Positions 9,504-19,996 of a stretch of 30,567 nt of DNA are shown one piece after another. The position numbers and the translations under genes are program-made. The notes beneath the pieces were generated by a model that did no database searches, had not been told where the DNA came from, and was given only the letters and a program-made list of their open reading frames with translations. Position 1 is the stretch's first letter, and each line of letters begins with the position of its first letter. Location of the stretch: positions 1,154,109 to 1,184,675 of the forward strand of contig NW_025064894.1 in NCBI RefSeq assembly GCF_019112545.1. Reading direction: 5' to 3'. This DNA comes from Guyanagaster necrorhizus (taxonomy: Eukaryota > Basidiomycota > Agaricomycetes > Agaricales > Physalacriaceae).

Positions 9504-12500
9504 TCAGAAAACATCCATAGAATGTGGACAATCCACCGGCAGGTGCCCATAGCTTTCGCAGTCCTCGCAGAACAAGCTCTTGTTCCCCCCATTCATCGAC
9601 CCTCCCGTACCATTGATAGGAGCGGGAGCATCCCCCTTCAACAAATCGCAGCTGAAGATATCATGCCCAGGCCGTTCACAGATTTCGCAAACGACACTGG
9701 CATCAAGACTCGACGTAGAGGGGACACGGCGTATCGACGAAGTGTCGCTGTGTTTTGAGGACGAAGACGATTTCTTCGCCAACTTGGCTTTAAGGCGTTC
9801 AATCTCTTGTTCGAGTTCGTCCTGTGGGAGTTTGTGGTAAGCATACAAATACAAAGGGAAGACGAGCGTAGGATTTCGAAGAGAAGACAGCTTCCGACTG
9901 GCCGGGGATCCTAAAAAAACAAAAAGAAGAGAAACCACGCTCACCTCCCGATATATCTTACTCTCCACCAAAGCCTCCAGCTCGCTGATCTCCTTATTGA
10001 GCTGTCCCCCCAAAAAACCACAATCAGCATGCAATCCACCCACCAAAAAGAAACTCCCCCGCTTACATCACTCGCAACCCTCAAATTCTTCTTCTCAGCC
10101 TCTGCAAGCTTCTTCCTCAAATCCTCAACATCTGCATCGTCACTCAAAGCACCCTCCTCTTCTCTATCCATGCTATCTTCCAGGATCTTGACCTCCTATT
10201 TTAAAAAAACCCCTCATCAGCTGGGGTATGAACCTCATACATACCAGGATCCCAACCCACCTGGCGCAACTCCTCCATCTCCCCGATAAGCATCTTGTTC
10301 TCGCTCTCCAACCGGGACGCCTCAGCCTGGAGCTCCCGCACAATATGCTTCAGACCCCTTATCTCCTCCTGCGCACTCTTCATCTCACTCTTCGACGACG
10401 TAACAACAACCTCTCGGTTAACCTTCTTCCTCAACGCCTCGAGCTCCACAGCCTGGTCGTCCAACCGCTGATGCAGCTTACCCAGCTGGGCGACCTGCTC
10501 CTCCGCAATCTGCTGCAGCTCCGCGTTCTTGCGCGCAAGCTCCTCCTTGCCTTCGAGACCATTAAGCTGCTGTTAACAAGAAGAAAAAAAAATTTTGAAC
10601 ACACGGAAAAAGCACAACCGAATAAAAAGAAGGCTCTTACGTTAAACTCGCTTCTCAGTCCCTCAAGCTCAGCCCTAGCTTCTTCCAAAGTAACCATACT
10701 CTCCCTCAGCGCTTCTTCAGCCTCACCTCTCCGTCCTCTCTCTTCATCCTCGCTCGCCCTCGCCCGCCCCGCCTCCCTCTTACCCTCCCCTAGCTCCCTC
10801 CTCATCGCCTCCTTCTCCTCTTTCGCCTTCTTCATCCTCTCCCTCCACGCCCCTTCCTCGCGCTCAGCAGCAACTCTCCCATCCTCGACCATATCCTCCA
10901 GACCCGCAATCTTCTTCTGTAGGTGCAGCACCTGGTCCCTCAGCGTCTCGTTGTCGATCTCTTGCCCAGCGCTGAGGGTAATGGCCGGAGGAGCAGCAGC
11001 AGGAACACGCGCTTCCAGCTCGGCAAGTCGGTCTTGCATCTCGTACTTTTGCACATCGGTCGCCCGGAGTCGCTCTTCATACAGCGCAATCGTCTCTTGT
11101 CCAGCCTCCCTAAGCTCGTCCACTTGACTCATCAAGTCATGCCGCTCTTCCTCCAAAGCCAGGATGGCCTTCTTCAGCTTCCCACCCTCCGCTTCGCCCT
11201 CCTTATACTTGCTTTCCAAATCAGCAAGTGCTCTCGCGTGGGCATCACCAGCAGCGTCCTTCTCGCGTATCTGACCTTCGAGCTCTGACACTCGCTTCTC
11301 CAGTTCCTCGCGTCTCGTCTCCAGCTCCTCTCGCTTACTCTCCAGCTCCTCGCGCCTCTTCTCTTCCTCCTCCTTCAGTCCTTTCGCTCGCTCAACCTCC
11401 AGCTTCAACCCCTGCCTCTCCTCATCCTTCATCGTCTTCTCGCTCTCCAATTTCGCCAAATCCACCTTCAACCGTTCCACATCAGCTCGAAGACGCTCAT
11501 TATCATCTATCAGCGCCTCCACCCTTCCGTCACTTCTCATCGAAATACTCGATTCCGGACGAAGAGCAGGACCAGGATCTTTCGACCTTCTCAGACTCGG
11601 AGATGACGGTGTCAGCCCAAGACCCATCGAACGTCTAGGGACAGGACTAGTACGTGATGTACTCGGACTTGAAGTTGGCGGCAGCATTTCAGTCTTCAAC
11701 GACCCCGAAAACGGCGAGTCCAAGCCCTTCCCAGTACCTCCCCCGGATATCTCAGCTATACGCGCTTGTATATCCCGACTTCGAGCATCTAAATCGATAC
11801 TGAGAGATGGAGACGCTGTGCTCCCAACGCTAATACTCCTCGTTGGAGATCCAGACCTGATTGGTGACGGTGGAGGGGGCATCGCCACACCACTGGGTAT
11901 TCGCCTCTTCCCGGATGGCTTCGGAGTGGTAAGTGGCAAAGATGGCGTGCCGCCTACAGCCGAAATAGACCTGTTAGGGGACGCTAAGCTCCTTCCAATT
12001 CCACTGGGAGAACCTAAGCCAATACCACTGGGCGAAGCGATCTTCTGTGGCGAACTCCGGAGTTGCGTAGCGGTCATGCCGGCATATTTACTGGCTCTGG
12101 TGCCGGGTGTCGGCGTCACAGTATTAATGATGCTCTTCCTAGGTAGACGTGGAGCTGGTGCAATCGTTGGTACCGCCGGTTTTCTTGTATAACTCATCGA
12201 TGGCGTGACTCTTCCATTCGATATAGATGGTGTGACCCGACCATTGGCCCCAGATGTGATTTTGCCATTCGAGATCGAAGGTGTAGTTCGTCCTCCCAGC
12301 GAAGACGGCGGTCTTCCGGATGAAGATGGCGTCGCTCGCCCAGCTAGCCCTGACGGCGGTCTCTTCGTTACGCCTGCGGTAGCTGTACTGAGTTTTGTTG
12401 TCGTGACGAAAACGCCGCATTGTGGCGGACAGGTGAAGTATTGCTTCCTGAAAAAGCGTATTAGCCATCCAGATACAGAAAAGCAAACAAACGGCGAAAG

Positions 12501-13027
12501 ATAAATTGTAAGGAAAGACAAAAAATCACCAAAAAAAAAAATGGTGTTGAAAGTGAAAAGAAAAGCAATATGATCCTTTGTACTCACCCCCCAACACTTC
12601 CATTATTCTTCCCTTTCCCAGCGAAGCCACCAGCGAGCTCTACGCCAGCCCACAGCCCCGCTTTGCCCTCAATCTCCCCAACATATCGCAGCGTCCCCTC
12701 AAACCCCAGGCTCTCGATGCGCACCTTATCGCCTTCCTCAAAAGTATGCAAGCTGGACGGCGGTCGCCCAGAGGTCCTACTCGGCGGTCGGCTCGTCGAT
12801 GCAGTGAGCTTCCCTGGTGCCTTCGAGACCGGTGTCTTCGCCCGTGACGGCGCAGTAGTGGTGGGGTAAGAAGTGATGCTCGGTGGTCTCCCCCGCATAA
12901 CGTCCTCAAATGCACGAGATAGCTCTTCATCCTCGTGCGCCGTCGGTAGGTGGCTGTATGATTGGGATCGAGACAGGGAGCGCGCGCGTCCGGGAGTGGG
13001 GATCCCAGATTGTCGCGGTTTCAGCAT
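9504..13027 (-). CDS. CLIP-170 family microtubule plus-end tracking protein (CAP-Gly, coiled coil, zinc knuckles)
   Basis: Six exons (13027-12588, 12447-10641, 10569-10261, 10195-10067, 10001-9945, 9821-9504) join in frame to 1019 residues. A CAP-Gly domain lies at about residues 96-168 (DKVRIESLGFEGTLRYVGEI, GLWAGVEL, GKGKNNGSVGGKQYFTC, CGVFV). It spans the first intron, which is 140 nt long. A Ser/Pro/Gly-rich linker of about 280 residues follows, then a charged coiled coil (about 460-940). Two CX2CX4HX4C zinc knuckles end the protein: CEICERPGHDIFSC (959-972) and CEDCESYGHLPVDC (999-1012), then PHSMDVF. This is the layout of CLIP-170 and fungal Tip1/Bik1, which bind tubulin/EB tails through CAP-Gly and dynein/dynactin partners through the knuckles. 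I chose the ATG at 13027; the open frame extends to a GTG at 13039, and CTTCGCAG just before the ATG could be a splice acceptor, so an upstream exon is not excluded. The CAP-Gly 'GKNDG' signature reads GKNNG here. Confidence 0.93.
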
Positions 13028-13267
13028 CTGCGAAGACACATTTTGACAAGTATTGCGCTATCGAGGTACTACGCACCTTCTTATTGCTGTCTCCCGTGGT
13101 GATCCAATAACCTATAGTTCGCTCAGCTTCCCAATTGCTGCCTTCAAAGGCACGAATTACGCGCCTGCTTTACGGTATCGTACACTGAACCGAGGTATCC
13201 GCTGTCAACAATCCATTAAGCATTATGGCATCGAGCGAAGGCTGAAATGCTGACGCACCGTAAAAAT

Positions 13268-13739
13268 TCAACTCAGAATATATCTTTTCGAGTCTCGCGG
13301 TGCCTCGAATTCGTGCAATGTATAGTCAAGATCTACATCAAACGATCCTTTCATTAACGTTTTCTCGTCCATCACGATATTACGTACCTTGCGGTAGTAC
13401 CCCTGCTTCAAAGAGTTGCCTTTATTCGTGCACTTGATATGTATTTCGTGCCCTGCTGCTAGGGGAAGATGATGGTTTGAGTCCAAGAAGAAATCGCGAC
13501 CAGACTGGCTAGTCATCACGTGATGCCAGTGGCACCAGGGTCCTGCCGTTTTCAGCAACGTCTCCGAGAATCGCACGGCCATGAACTCATCTTCAAAAGT
13601 TAATGTAATACCGACAGTCCAAGAAACGCTAAGTATATGTTCAAAATAAGCGGAATTGTCAATTCTTAGGTCCTCACTCACGTGAATCTAGGTATTGAAC
13701 AATAATTTCGAGTCCTGTACGTTGAACGGATTTACTCAT
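13268..13739 (-). CDS. Hypothetical two-exon protein, 140 residues
   Basis: Exon 1 (13739-13678) starts MSKSVQRTGLEIIVQYLDSR. Exon 2 (13628-13268) runs from VSWTVGITLTFEDEFMAVRF to EFEAPRDSKRYILS. A 49-nt intron with GTGAGG donor and CTTAG acceptor joins them in frame. A competing GTGAGT donor four bases earlier does not keep the frame. The amino-acid composition is protein-like, with a W/H-rich stretch (GPWCHWHHVM) and no transmembrane segment or signal peptide. I recognise no family. Its 3' end lies 241 bp upstream of the CLIP-170 start, and both read leftward. The intron and clean frame make it more likely real than chance, but a short lineage-specific gene cannot be confirmed by reading. 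Confidence 0.5.
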
Positions 13740-15312
13740 ACAGAGACTCGGGGTTATTTGTTTCCGCCCGGTTGTTCATTTCGACCTGCGGAGCCGAACA
13801 AATGACCCGCATTAGCTTATTATAGGATGATCCTGTGCGACGAGCGGCTTCACAATCAAGGTTTCTGACTCGTGCCTTGGTACCTCAATCACAACGATTG
13901 ATTTGCGTTGGAGTATGTTGAGATTTGGACTGTATCCAGAGTACATGCTTGTAAGACCTTTAGGTTACAAACTCCTGAGGAGTTTCCCCTCATATTTATA
14001 CTAGACTGCACCTAATTTCTTCAATTTCCCTCGGATTCTTTCCTTACTCAGCATGCCGGAATGCCGGATTGCTCGAATTCTCTTGCAGATTCCAACAGAG
14101 TATGTGTACTCCAAGACTAAATAATGTTTTCTTCAGGACGATAAGTCGCGACTCGCGTATTTCTCAAATTTAGCGAATATTAACATGGCTTTTTCATCTT
14201 CTTAAAGACACCCAACAGCACTCATACTTGAGGCCTTTTCTTCTGTGTCCTGTCAGTACGCCCCAATTCAGCTCACCGTTGGGTGCAGCACGATAATTTG
14301 GAGCTCAGCTTTGCAAGGGTCTAGCACTCAATGGCAGATATAAGGGTGCCTTCATTCCAATCATGGTTTCCAAGTACACATGAGCATCGATACAAGATCA
14401 AGGTATCGCTGAATCTTTTCCTCCAACCGGCGCAAAGATCACCCAATCCTCACACACACAATCCTTCTCATTCATCCTTGCATGTGATCAGATATCACAT
14501 GCATGGATGGATGAGAAGGATCATGAATCCAGACACATCGATTCCCAAGTCACCCCACACCGCACCACCCAATCGCTGCACAGATAACCCTGTTACTGAC
14601 AACTACATCTCGTCGCATCTCCTTGTCCCTTCGTAGATTGTCCCCCTCGACCCCAGACCAAGATGGGCACGAAGTTGGAGATGCAGGGATCGAGGGATCA
14701 TGCGCCTGTTTTTCGAGGAGGAAAAGCATCACTAATTTCCGATCTAATTCATGTTATCACCTACTTACCTGTTTGTTTCTACCCGAAACGTCGAGCCAAC
14801 ATAACACTTTAACCAATCCGTCCCCTGCTGGAAGTCGTAGATGAATGAGGACTTGAAACGTTGACAGCCAAACGTACTATTGTGCTCGACGCGGTGCCAA
14901 AGCTGTAGTTGCCCGCAGCTTCGCATTTACTGGCACCTCGTGGTAAGAGGAAGACAATGGAGCGGACCGGCGTCAGCAGATCCAAACCGTAATACCCCCG
15001 GGGGCAAGGATCCGGTACCCGCCATGCCCCTAGTTTTCAATGCTACTAGCTTCTATGAGATTCGTATTCGAAATTGGACAAGTCGCGGAGAGATTAATTT
15101 ACACAAATGTCCGAACTGTTCATACATTGATACCCTTTCATTCAGTCTCTGGGTTCACTCCATTCCACATCAATACCATAACCCAACGAGCGAATCCGTA
15201 CCCTGGGATCCTCTGTTTGGTCCGGTTCAGGGTCAACTCTCATCGACGGAAGCACACACGAAGTCAAAGAAAAGCCGCCAAAAAGTTAACATAACCAGGA
15301 AGGAACGACATA
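13740..15312. other. Gene-poor interval with one strong hairpin
   Basis: No recognisable gene in about 1.6 kb. Frames of 100-150 codons at 14331 and 14880 (plus) have no motif and unnatural composition. The one structured element is the inverted repeat at 14463-14519, listed separately. Confidence 0.4.
14463..14519. repeat. 57-nt near-perfect inverted repeat (25-nt arms, 7-nt loop)
   Basis: Left arm 14463-14487 starts CCTTCTCAT and ends GCATGTGA. Right arm 14495-14519 starts TCACATGC and ends ATGAGAAGG. They pair at 23 of 25 positions, and one of the two mismatches would be a G-U wobble in RNA. The loop is TCAGATA. It could be a small-RNA-type precursor, a foldback element remnant or a transcription-end structure. 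No flanking duplication or copy elsewhere in the window was seen. Confidence 0.7.
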
Positions 15313-16586
15313 CTACGCCAACCCCTGACTAACCCTAATAACAACCTTCCCAACATGCTTCTGACTCTCCAAATACGCATACGCATCCACCGCCTCCTCA
15401 AACGAAAACACCCTATCTACAGCCGGCCTCGTCGGCTCGGGCCGAGCACGAAGGAGTCGGTTCATCGACTCGAACCTACACATCCGTTTCGTTCAGAGAA
15501 GAGAAAGGGCGAATCCCAAAACTCACTGTGCAACAGAGCCAACCCGAATTCCGCGAAGGATGATGGCCTTCCCGATACACGGCCCAATGACACTCGTCAA
15601 CGTAGAGGCATTCTTCGATACAGAACCAATGATGTGGATGTATCCTGCGTAGCGTACCGACGCCAGGGACTTTTCAAATGTCCCCGGTCCACCAACCTAA
15701 TACATATATCAGTGCGAAAGAAATGTAATGTAATTCAAGAAGAAGCATACCTCCAAAATATGATCAACACCCCTCCCTTCGGTGAGCCTCAGCACTTCCC
15801 TTGTCCCAATCGGGCGTCGTATTGTAGTTGATGGTGTGCGTGGCCCCAAGTTTCTTTGCAATTTCGAGCTTGTCGTCAGAAGAAGACGTAGCAATCACGT
15901 TGGCACCAGAAGCGACGGCGAATTGCAAGCCAAAGCTAGATAACACCATCAGAAGAGGAACATTGGAGCGAAGGAGAGACATACATACATGGACACTCCA
16001 CCTGTTCCGAGAACGAGGACGGTATCTCCTGCTTTGACCGGCTTCGGTCCCATGAGTGCGTTGTACGCAGTAAGCGCAGCGCAAGGCAGCGTCGAAGCTT
16101 CTTCAAAGGACAAGTGCCCGGGGATTTTGACCAGAGACTGACATACCGTATGAGTAGGACGAATCAAAAAAAAAAAATGAAAGTTACATTATCCGGGAAA
16201 GACCTGTAATCTGTTAACACACCATGTTGTCCTCCGCCAAGAGCCGACTTGGTAGTCTCAGCATTGACATCTCCGTCCAAGTGGTCCGTCGCAAAGTTGG
16301 CGCAGACCCTATCGCCAACCTCCCAGCGCGTCACGTCAGAACCAACAGCGACCACCTCGCCAGCCATGTCGGAGCATGGGACGAGGTTCTCTGGTAGGTT
16401 ACCATGACTATATCTGTTCAAGGCGATCATGAGGTCGCGGAATTGGAGCGACACGGCGTGGATTTTGACGAGAACGTAGGTCGACTTGAGAGCCGGGAGG
16501 GGCGTAGTCTGTAAAGTGAGATTGGTGTAGGATCCAAGCGCGGGAAAGTAGTACGAGCGTGCGGTGGTTGGTATCTGGGCAGCCAT
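15313..16586 (-). pseudogene. MDR oxidoreductase copy 3, five exons, single-base frameshift
   Basis: The exons (16586-16188, 16137-15989, 15935-15751, 15696-15527, 15475-15313) match copy 1 in number, phase and almost in length; introns are 50-54 nt. Protein landmarks are [39 protein letters not shown] and the end [20 protein letters not shown]. Exon 3 is 185 nt instead of 184. A run of three C at 15798-15800 (plus strand) replaces the two C seen in copies 1 and 2, so the frame breaks just after NTTPDWDK. Removing that one base would leave a complete frame of about 354 residues with every splice site intact. It is therefore either a very recent pseudogene, an allele, or an assembly/sequencing error in a functional gene. 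A TATA box and the leader motif lie upstream. Confidence 0.85.
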
Positions 16587-16609
16587 TGTGGAGGATTGGT
16601 AAGAAGGTC

Positions 16610-16636
16610 GATGAGTAATCCACCCAGTCTTTTATA
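16610..16636 (-). promoter_or_regulatory. TATA box and leader motif of MDR copy 3
   Basis: TATAAAA at 16636-16630 on the gene strand, 44 nt upstream of the ATG, followed by the same ATTACTCATC motif (16619-16610) seen at copy 1. Confidence 0.45.
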
Positions 16637-17063
16637 ACTGGTCTGGAAATGATGTCATTATGGCGATTGTGAGAACGCGAAGATGAGATATTTCCAGCTC
16701 CTGCGAAAGAACATCAGAAAACCAGTTTTGAATAGGAACAACGTCGCGACGTCGTACCAAATCCCACATTGCGCGACAACGGCGGGAATCGGGAGCTATT
16801 CGGTTTGTTTTTTTATTGCTGTGGATCTTAAACAAGGCTGCAAATCACCTCAACAATGAACCATTGGACTAATAAACCAGGATACCGAAGACGCGTGTTG
16901 TGGAGTTATTTCTCAGAAGAAAATATGCAGAAGGAGAAACGACAGCGCCAGGAATTCGCGCACAGAGAAACGGAGATGGTGGTACGAGTCCAAGAAAGGA
17001 GGAATTTGCGATCAGCGTCCTTTTAGGGGGTCGCACAGCCACCGATTAGCACCTTTGATTCAC

Positions 17064-17080
17064 GACCGCGGGCCGCGGTC
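17064..17080. repeat. GC-only palindrome around CCGCGG
   Basis: GACCGCGGGCCGCGGTC is a perfect 8-bp inverted repeat around one G. It contains CGG/CCG triplets, the half-sites bound by fungal Zn2Cys6 regulators, but no gene start is evident next to it. Confidence 0.4.
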
Positions 17081-17707
17081 TACGATGTCGCTGGAAATTT
17101 GTTTATGCGAGTAGAGTTACTGGAGCTGTTTCCTGCAATTACCACCCGTCATGCCCGCAAAGCTGTGACGCACAGTTTCAAGTTCTCTGAAATAGCTATC
17201 ACCCGGTCACCCGGTCCTGCGATGGTCATTGTCGCGTCAGCTGTAGTAGCCATTAGCAAAAATCCCATGACTCATGAACCAATTTTCGTTCCTTGTGCTA
17301 TGCTCAAATGATATGACTTACCTCAGGATCCTTCTGTACGACGTATGCTAGTATCTATACACCTACCTGATGGAAAATGTTCTTAGTTGGTTATTCCGCA
17401 AGCGCCATCATGTCCCTGACCTACAAGCTACACCGAATCTTGGCCATACAGCCACAGTGGAAGATGTCGTCGCGGGCTATCTCCCACGCGAGGTTAGCCG
17501 GAATCATACGCATAGACGAGACAGAGGTAATGACCCGTGTTCTCGTAGAGAAAAAAAACCCGTCTTGGTGGGACATCCATACGGTCGCCTCGAAAACATT
17601 AATCTTACTCGTCCCCCACATCACTTCAATATCCCAAACTATTCCATTCCTTAATCCTCGTATCTCCATTTCGGAAAGAAACTGACGACCTCGTTCCCTA
17701 CTCCTAC

Positions 17708-18079
17708 ATGAACTGGTGGGCAACTCGTTTTATTTTCCATTCCTTCTCAGATTTTATGGTCTCTCAGGAGAATGTTTGCCGCAGTACAGACCCTACCAAA
17801 GCTGGGATCCTGCGAGCTTTTGATAGGCTGATAGATCACGGCCTTCAAGAGAAGGAGAGCATGGTCGAACTGAAGACTTCATCGATCAGCAAGACGATTT
17901 TGTACGCGGACGCCATCGCACCTTCAATGGTGTACCACTGTCTGCACCAAGGGATACAGCCGAACTGGGTAGTGCCTGAGAGATGTCCTTATCTTCTCGG
18001 GGGGTCTATGATGGATATAGAGTGTCGCGGATTTAATTCTCTTAGAGGATATAAAGTGGCCCGCTTCTCTATTAGCTGA
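17708..18079 (+). CDS. Unassigned frame, 123 codons
   Basis: The frame reads smoothly (STDPTKAGILRAFDRLIDHG, then KTILYADAIAPSMVYHCL and YLLGGSMMDIECRGFNSL). The composition is protein-like, with helix-like spacing of hydrophobic residues. I recognise no family, no signal peptide and no membrane segment. There is no clear start context and no neighbouring exon that I could join. It may be a fragment of a degraded gene; chance is not excluded. Confidence 0.22.
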   Translation: MNWWATRFIFHSFSDFMVSQENVCRSTDPTKAGILRAFDRLIDHGLQEKESMVELKTSSISKTILYADAIAPSMVYHCLHQGIQPNWVVPERCPYLLGGSMMDIECRGFNSLRGYKVARFSIS

Positions 18080-19526
18080 CTTGATGTCAGGAAAACAGCT
18101 TCTAGTTTGCTCACCACGAGTCTTGAAGGTACTAGACTAGGGCCCTTGATGAGCCGGAGACCAAGTACAGTGTTACACTTTGGATTTGAATACACGGAGA
18201 GGCCTCGTGAGGGGCGGAACAAAAGGCGGAGAATAGCAAACAACCAAGAATGGAAGTTCGAAACCAAATTTGAAAAAAAGGACGCGTCGGGATCACGTGA
18301 ACTTTAGGGCAAGGTTAGACGATAAGATCACATTCGCTTCTTGCTTCCTGCCATCAGCTCCCTTTTACTATTTACCCGATTCTCAGGAGTTGGTTCATGA
18401 CTCATAAAGTAATTCCCATATTGCGAGTCTCAGATAATATGATTCCTTCTGACAGTCGTATTGCGCTTTCTAATCGTCCGTATCAGTCACTCGATATCTG
18501 CCTTTAGCTATTAGACTGACATTGCACCATACACGCTCCAGCTCCTACGCTAGTGAGTGATAACTGAGCTACAAATAGAAGCCGTGACACTACGCGTATC
18601 TTGCTGTAGACGATGGATTAATTTGTGTTCCTTCTTTCAGGCAATTAACATCAATCAGAAAACTGTGCCACATGCTCGTTCTCCTCAATCCAATCCACTG
18701 TAATTCTCCCATTATACAGGTCTGGTGACAACGGCCGACTTACCAGAGGTTCCGGAGTCAAAATCCTCTGCAATATTCATCCACGGTTCATGTACAATAT
18801 CACCCGATCTTGGAAGTGCGATACTGGAGTAAGTACAACGGATTTCTTTCCTTCAGCTACGTCAGCTGTTCTGGCTCGCGATGTGATCTCCTATGTGGAC
18901 GTACCATCGGAAAGACGGGGTATTGACCCTCTAGTAGAACCGTCCAAGCCTCCGACTCCTCCGCCATTTCCGGAAGCTGGTACGACGGCGTTGCTACCAT
19001 GCTGCGTAGTGATCTTGGTATCGTGAGCAAATCAATTCTGAGTATGAATTACTTGCAAAGAAGGATCATTAGGACGACATCGTTCTGTTGAAAGAGGTAC
19101 GTCACCACACACAATACAACAGCTGCAAAAACACTGAATGACGCCATCGCAGAGGCATGGGTCTTGGTGCTCGATCTTGGACCGCGACCCAGCGGGAGAC
19201 GTTTGCCAATGACATGACGTCTCCACACTTGTATCAGTGACCGATAACATCAAGGAGTCCAACATTATTCCAGTCCTGCGAATCTCTGTTGATTCTTTCT
19301 GGTAGACCTGGCAGAACAGATGGTCCCTCTTATGAGCTACGTCTGTACTTAGGTCCGAACTTGGGTCACTGTCAAGACAGGGTCCCGGTAGTCAGATTGT
19401 TCTGACTTGATATCGTTCCTTGAGGGACGTGCAGTGAGAATCGCGGATGGCGGAATCTGCGTTGAACATCATTTACCTGAGCGTTTAAATCGAGATAATT
19501 CTGTGCGTTCGATTTTCCTGTTCCCT

Positions 19527-19715
19527 CTAAATATGCGTCTCTTCTTGTGATAATATAATGGCCGCTCACTTCTATGATTATTAGGTCTTACGGTGCGAAT
19601 GTCATGCTCTGTCGACTGATGCCACAGCAACACCAGCACCGGCAATTGCCAACAGTCGTTCATCTGCTACCCATGACCGTCTTGCGCCTCCATCGGACTT
19701 TGTGCTCATGCATTG
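19527..19715 (+). repeat. Segment duplicated (in CpG-decayed form) at about 22744-22960
   Basis: Landmarks shared in order with 22744-22960 are CTAAATATG.GTCTCTTCTTGTGA, GTGC.AATGTCA, GATTGATGCCAC-like and TGCTCATG. At several aligned sites this copy has CG where the other has TG or CA (ATGCGTCTC versus ATGTGTCTC; GTGCGAATG versus GTGCAAATG). In the other copy the segment leads into a decayed coding frame. Here homology fades after 19715, about 280 bp before MDR copy 4. Confidence 0.65.
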
Positions 19716-19947
19716 GCCGACTAATATTAGACGTTCTAATGATGAAGTGATTCATTTATTAACCCCTTCAAACTTTATACATACTGAATAGTTACTCTAT
19801 TTTTAGGTCTGCCTGGCTTACGCCTCTTCGGCTTCTCCACTTACGCGTCGCTTCTGCCCTTCATTGCTTAGCCTCTTTCCGTGGATTACGCGTGTGTCTC
19901 GAAATCATCACGGCCGCGAATCTTCTCCTCGTTCCTGTCGCCGGAGT

Positions 19948-19954
19948 TATAAAA
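19948..19954 (+). promoter_or_regulatory. TATA box of MDR copy 4
   Basis: TATAAAA, 43 nt upstream of the ATG at 19997, the same spacing as for copy 3. The ATTACTCATC leader motif of copies 1 and 3 is not seen here. Confidence 0.45.
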
Positions 19955-19996
19955 CATGGACATGGTTATTCATCTGCCTACCCGTTCTCCTTCGCA

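Larger units (their letters stand above)
16637..19526. other. Long gene-poor interval
   Basis: Nearly 2.9 kb without a recognisable gene. It contains a 17-bp palindrome at 17064-17080, a possible 123-codon frame at 17708-18079, and a minus-strand frame at 17421-17723 of protein-like composition (VWDIEVMWGTSKINVFEATV) that I cannot place. The base composition and CpG content are normal, unlike the region right of 21.9 kb. Confidence 0.35.

Noticed and set aside
10228..11127. 299-codon plus-strand frame
   Set aside because: Leu/Ser-rich antisense shadow of the CLIP-170 coiled coil.
13268..13681. Single-exon reading of the orphan gene from a GTG at 13681
   Set aside because: The GTG lies inside the proposed intron; a spliced model with an ATG at 13739 and a 49-nt intron is better.
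14880..15332. 150-codon plus-strand frame
   Set aside because: No motif, composition not protein-like, and it overlaps the 3' end of MDR copy 3.
18790..19265. Frames at 18790 (plus) and 19032 (minus)
   Set aside because: Some proline-rich text (PSKPPTPPPFPE) but no start, splice or family support.
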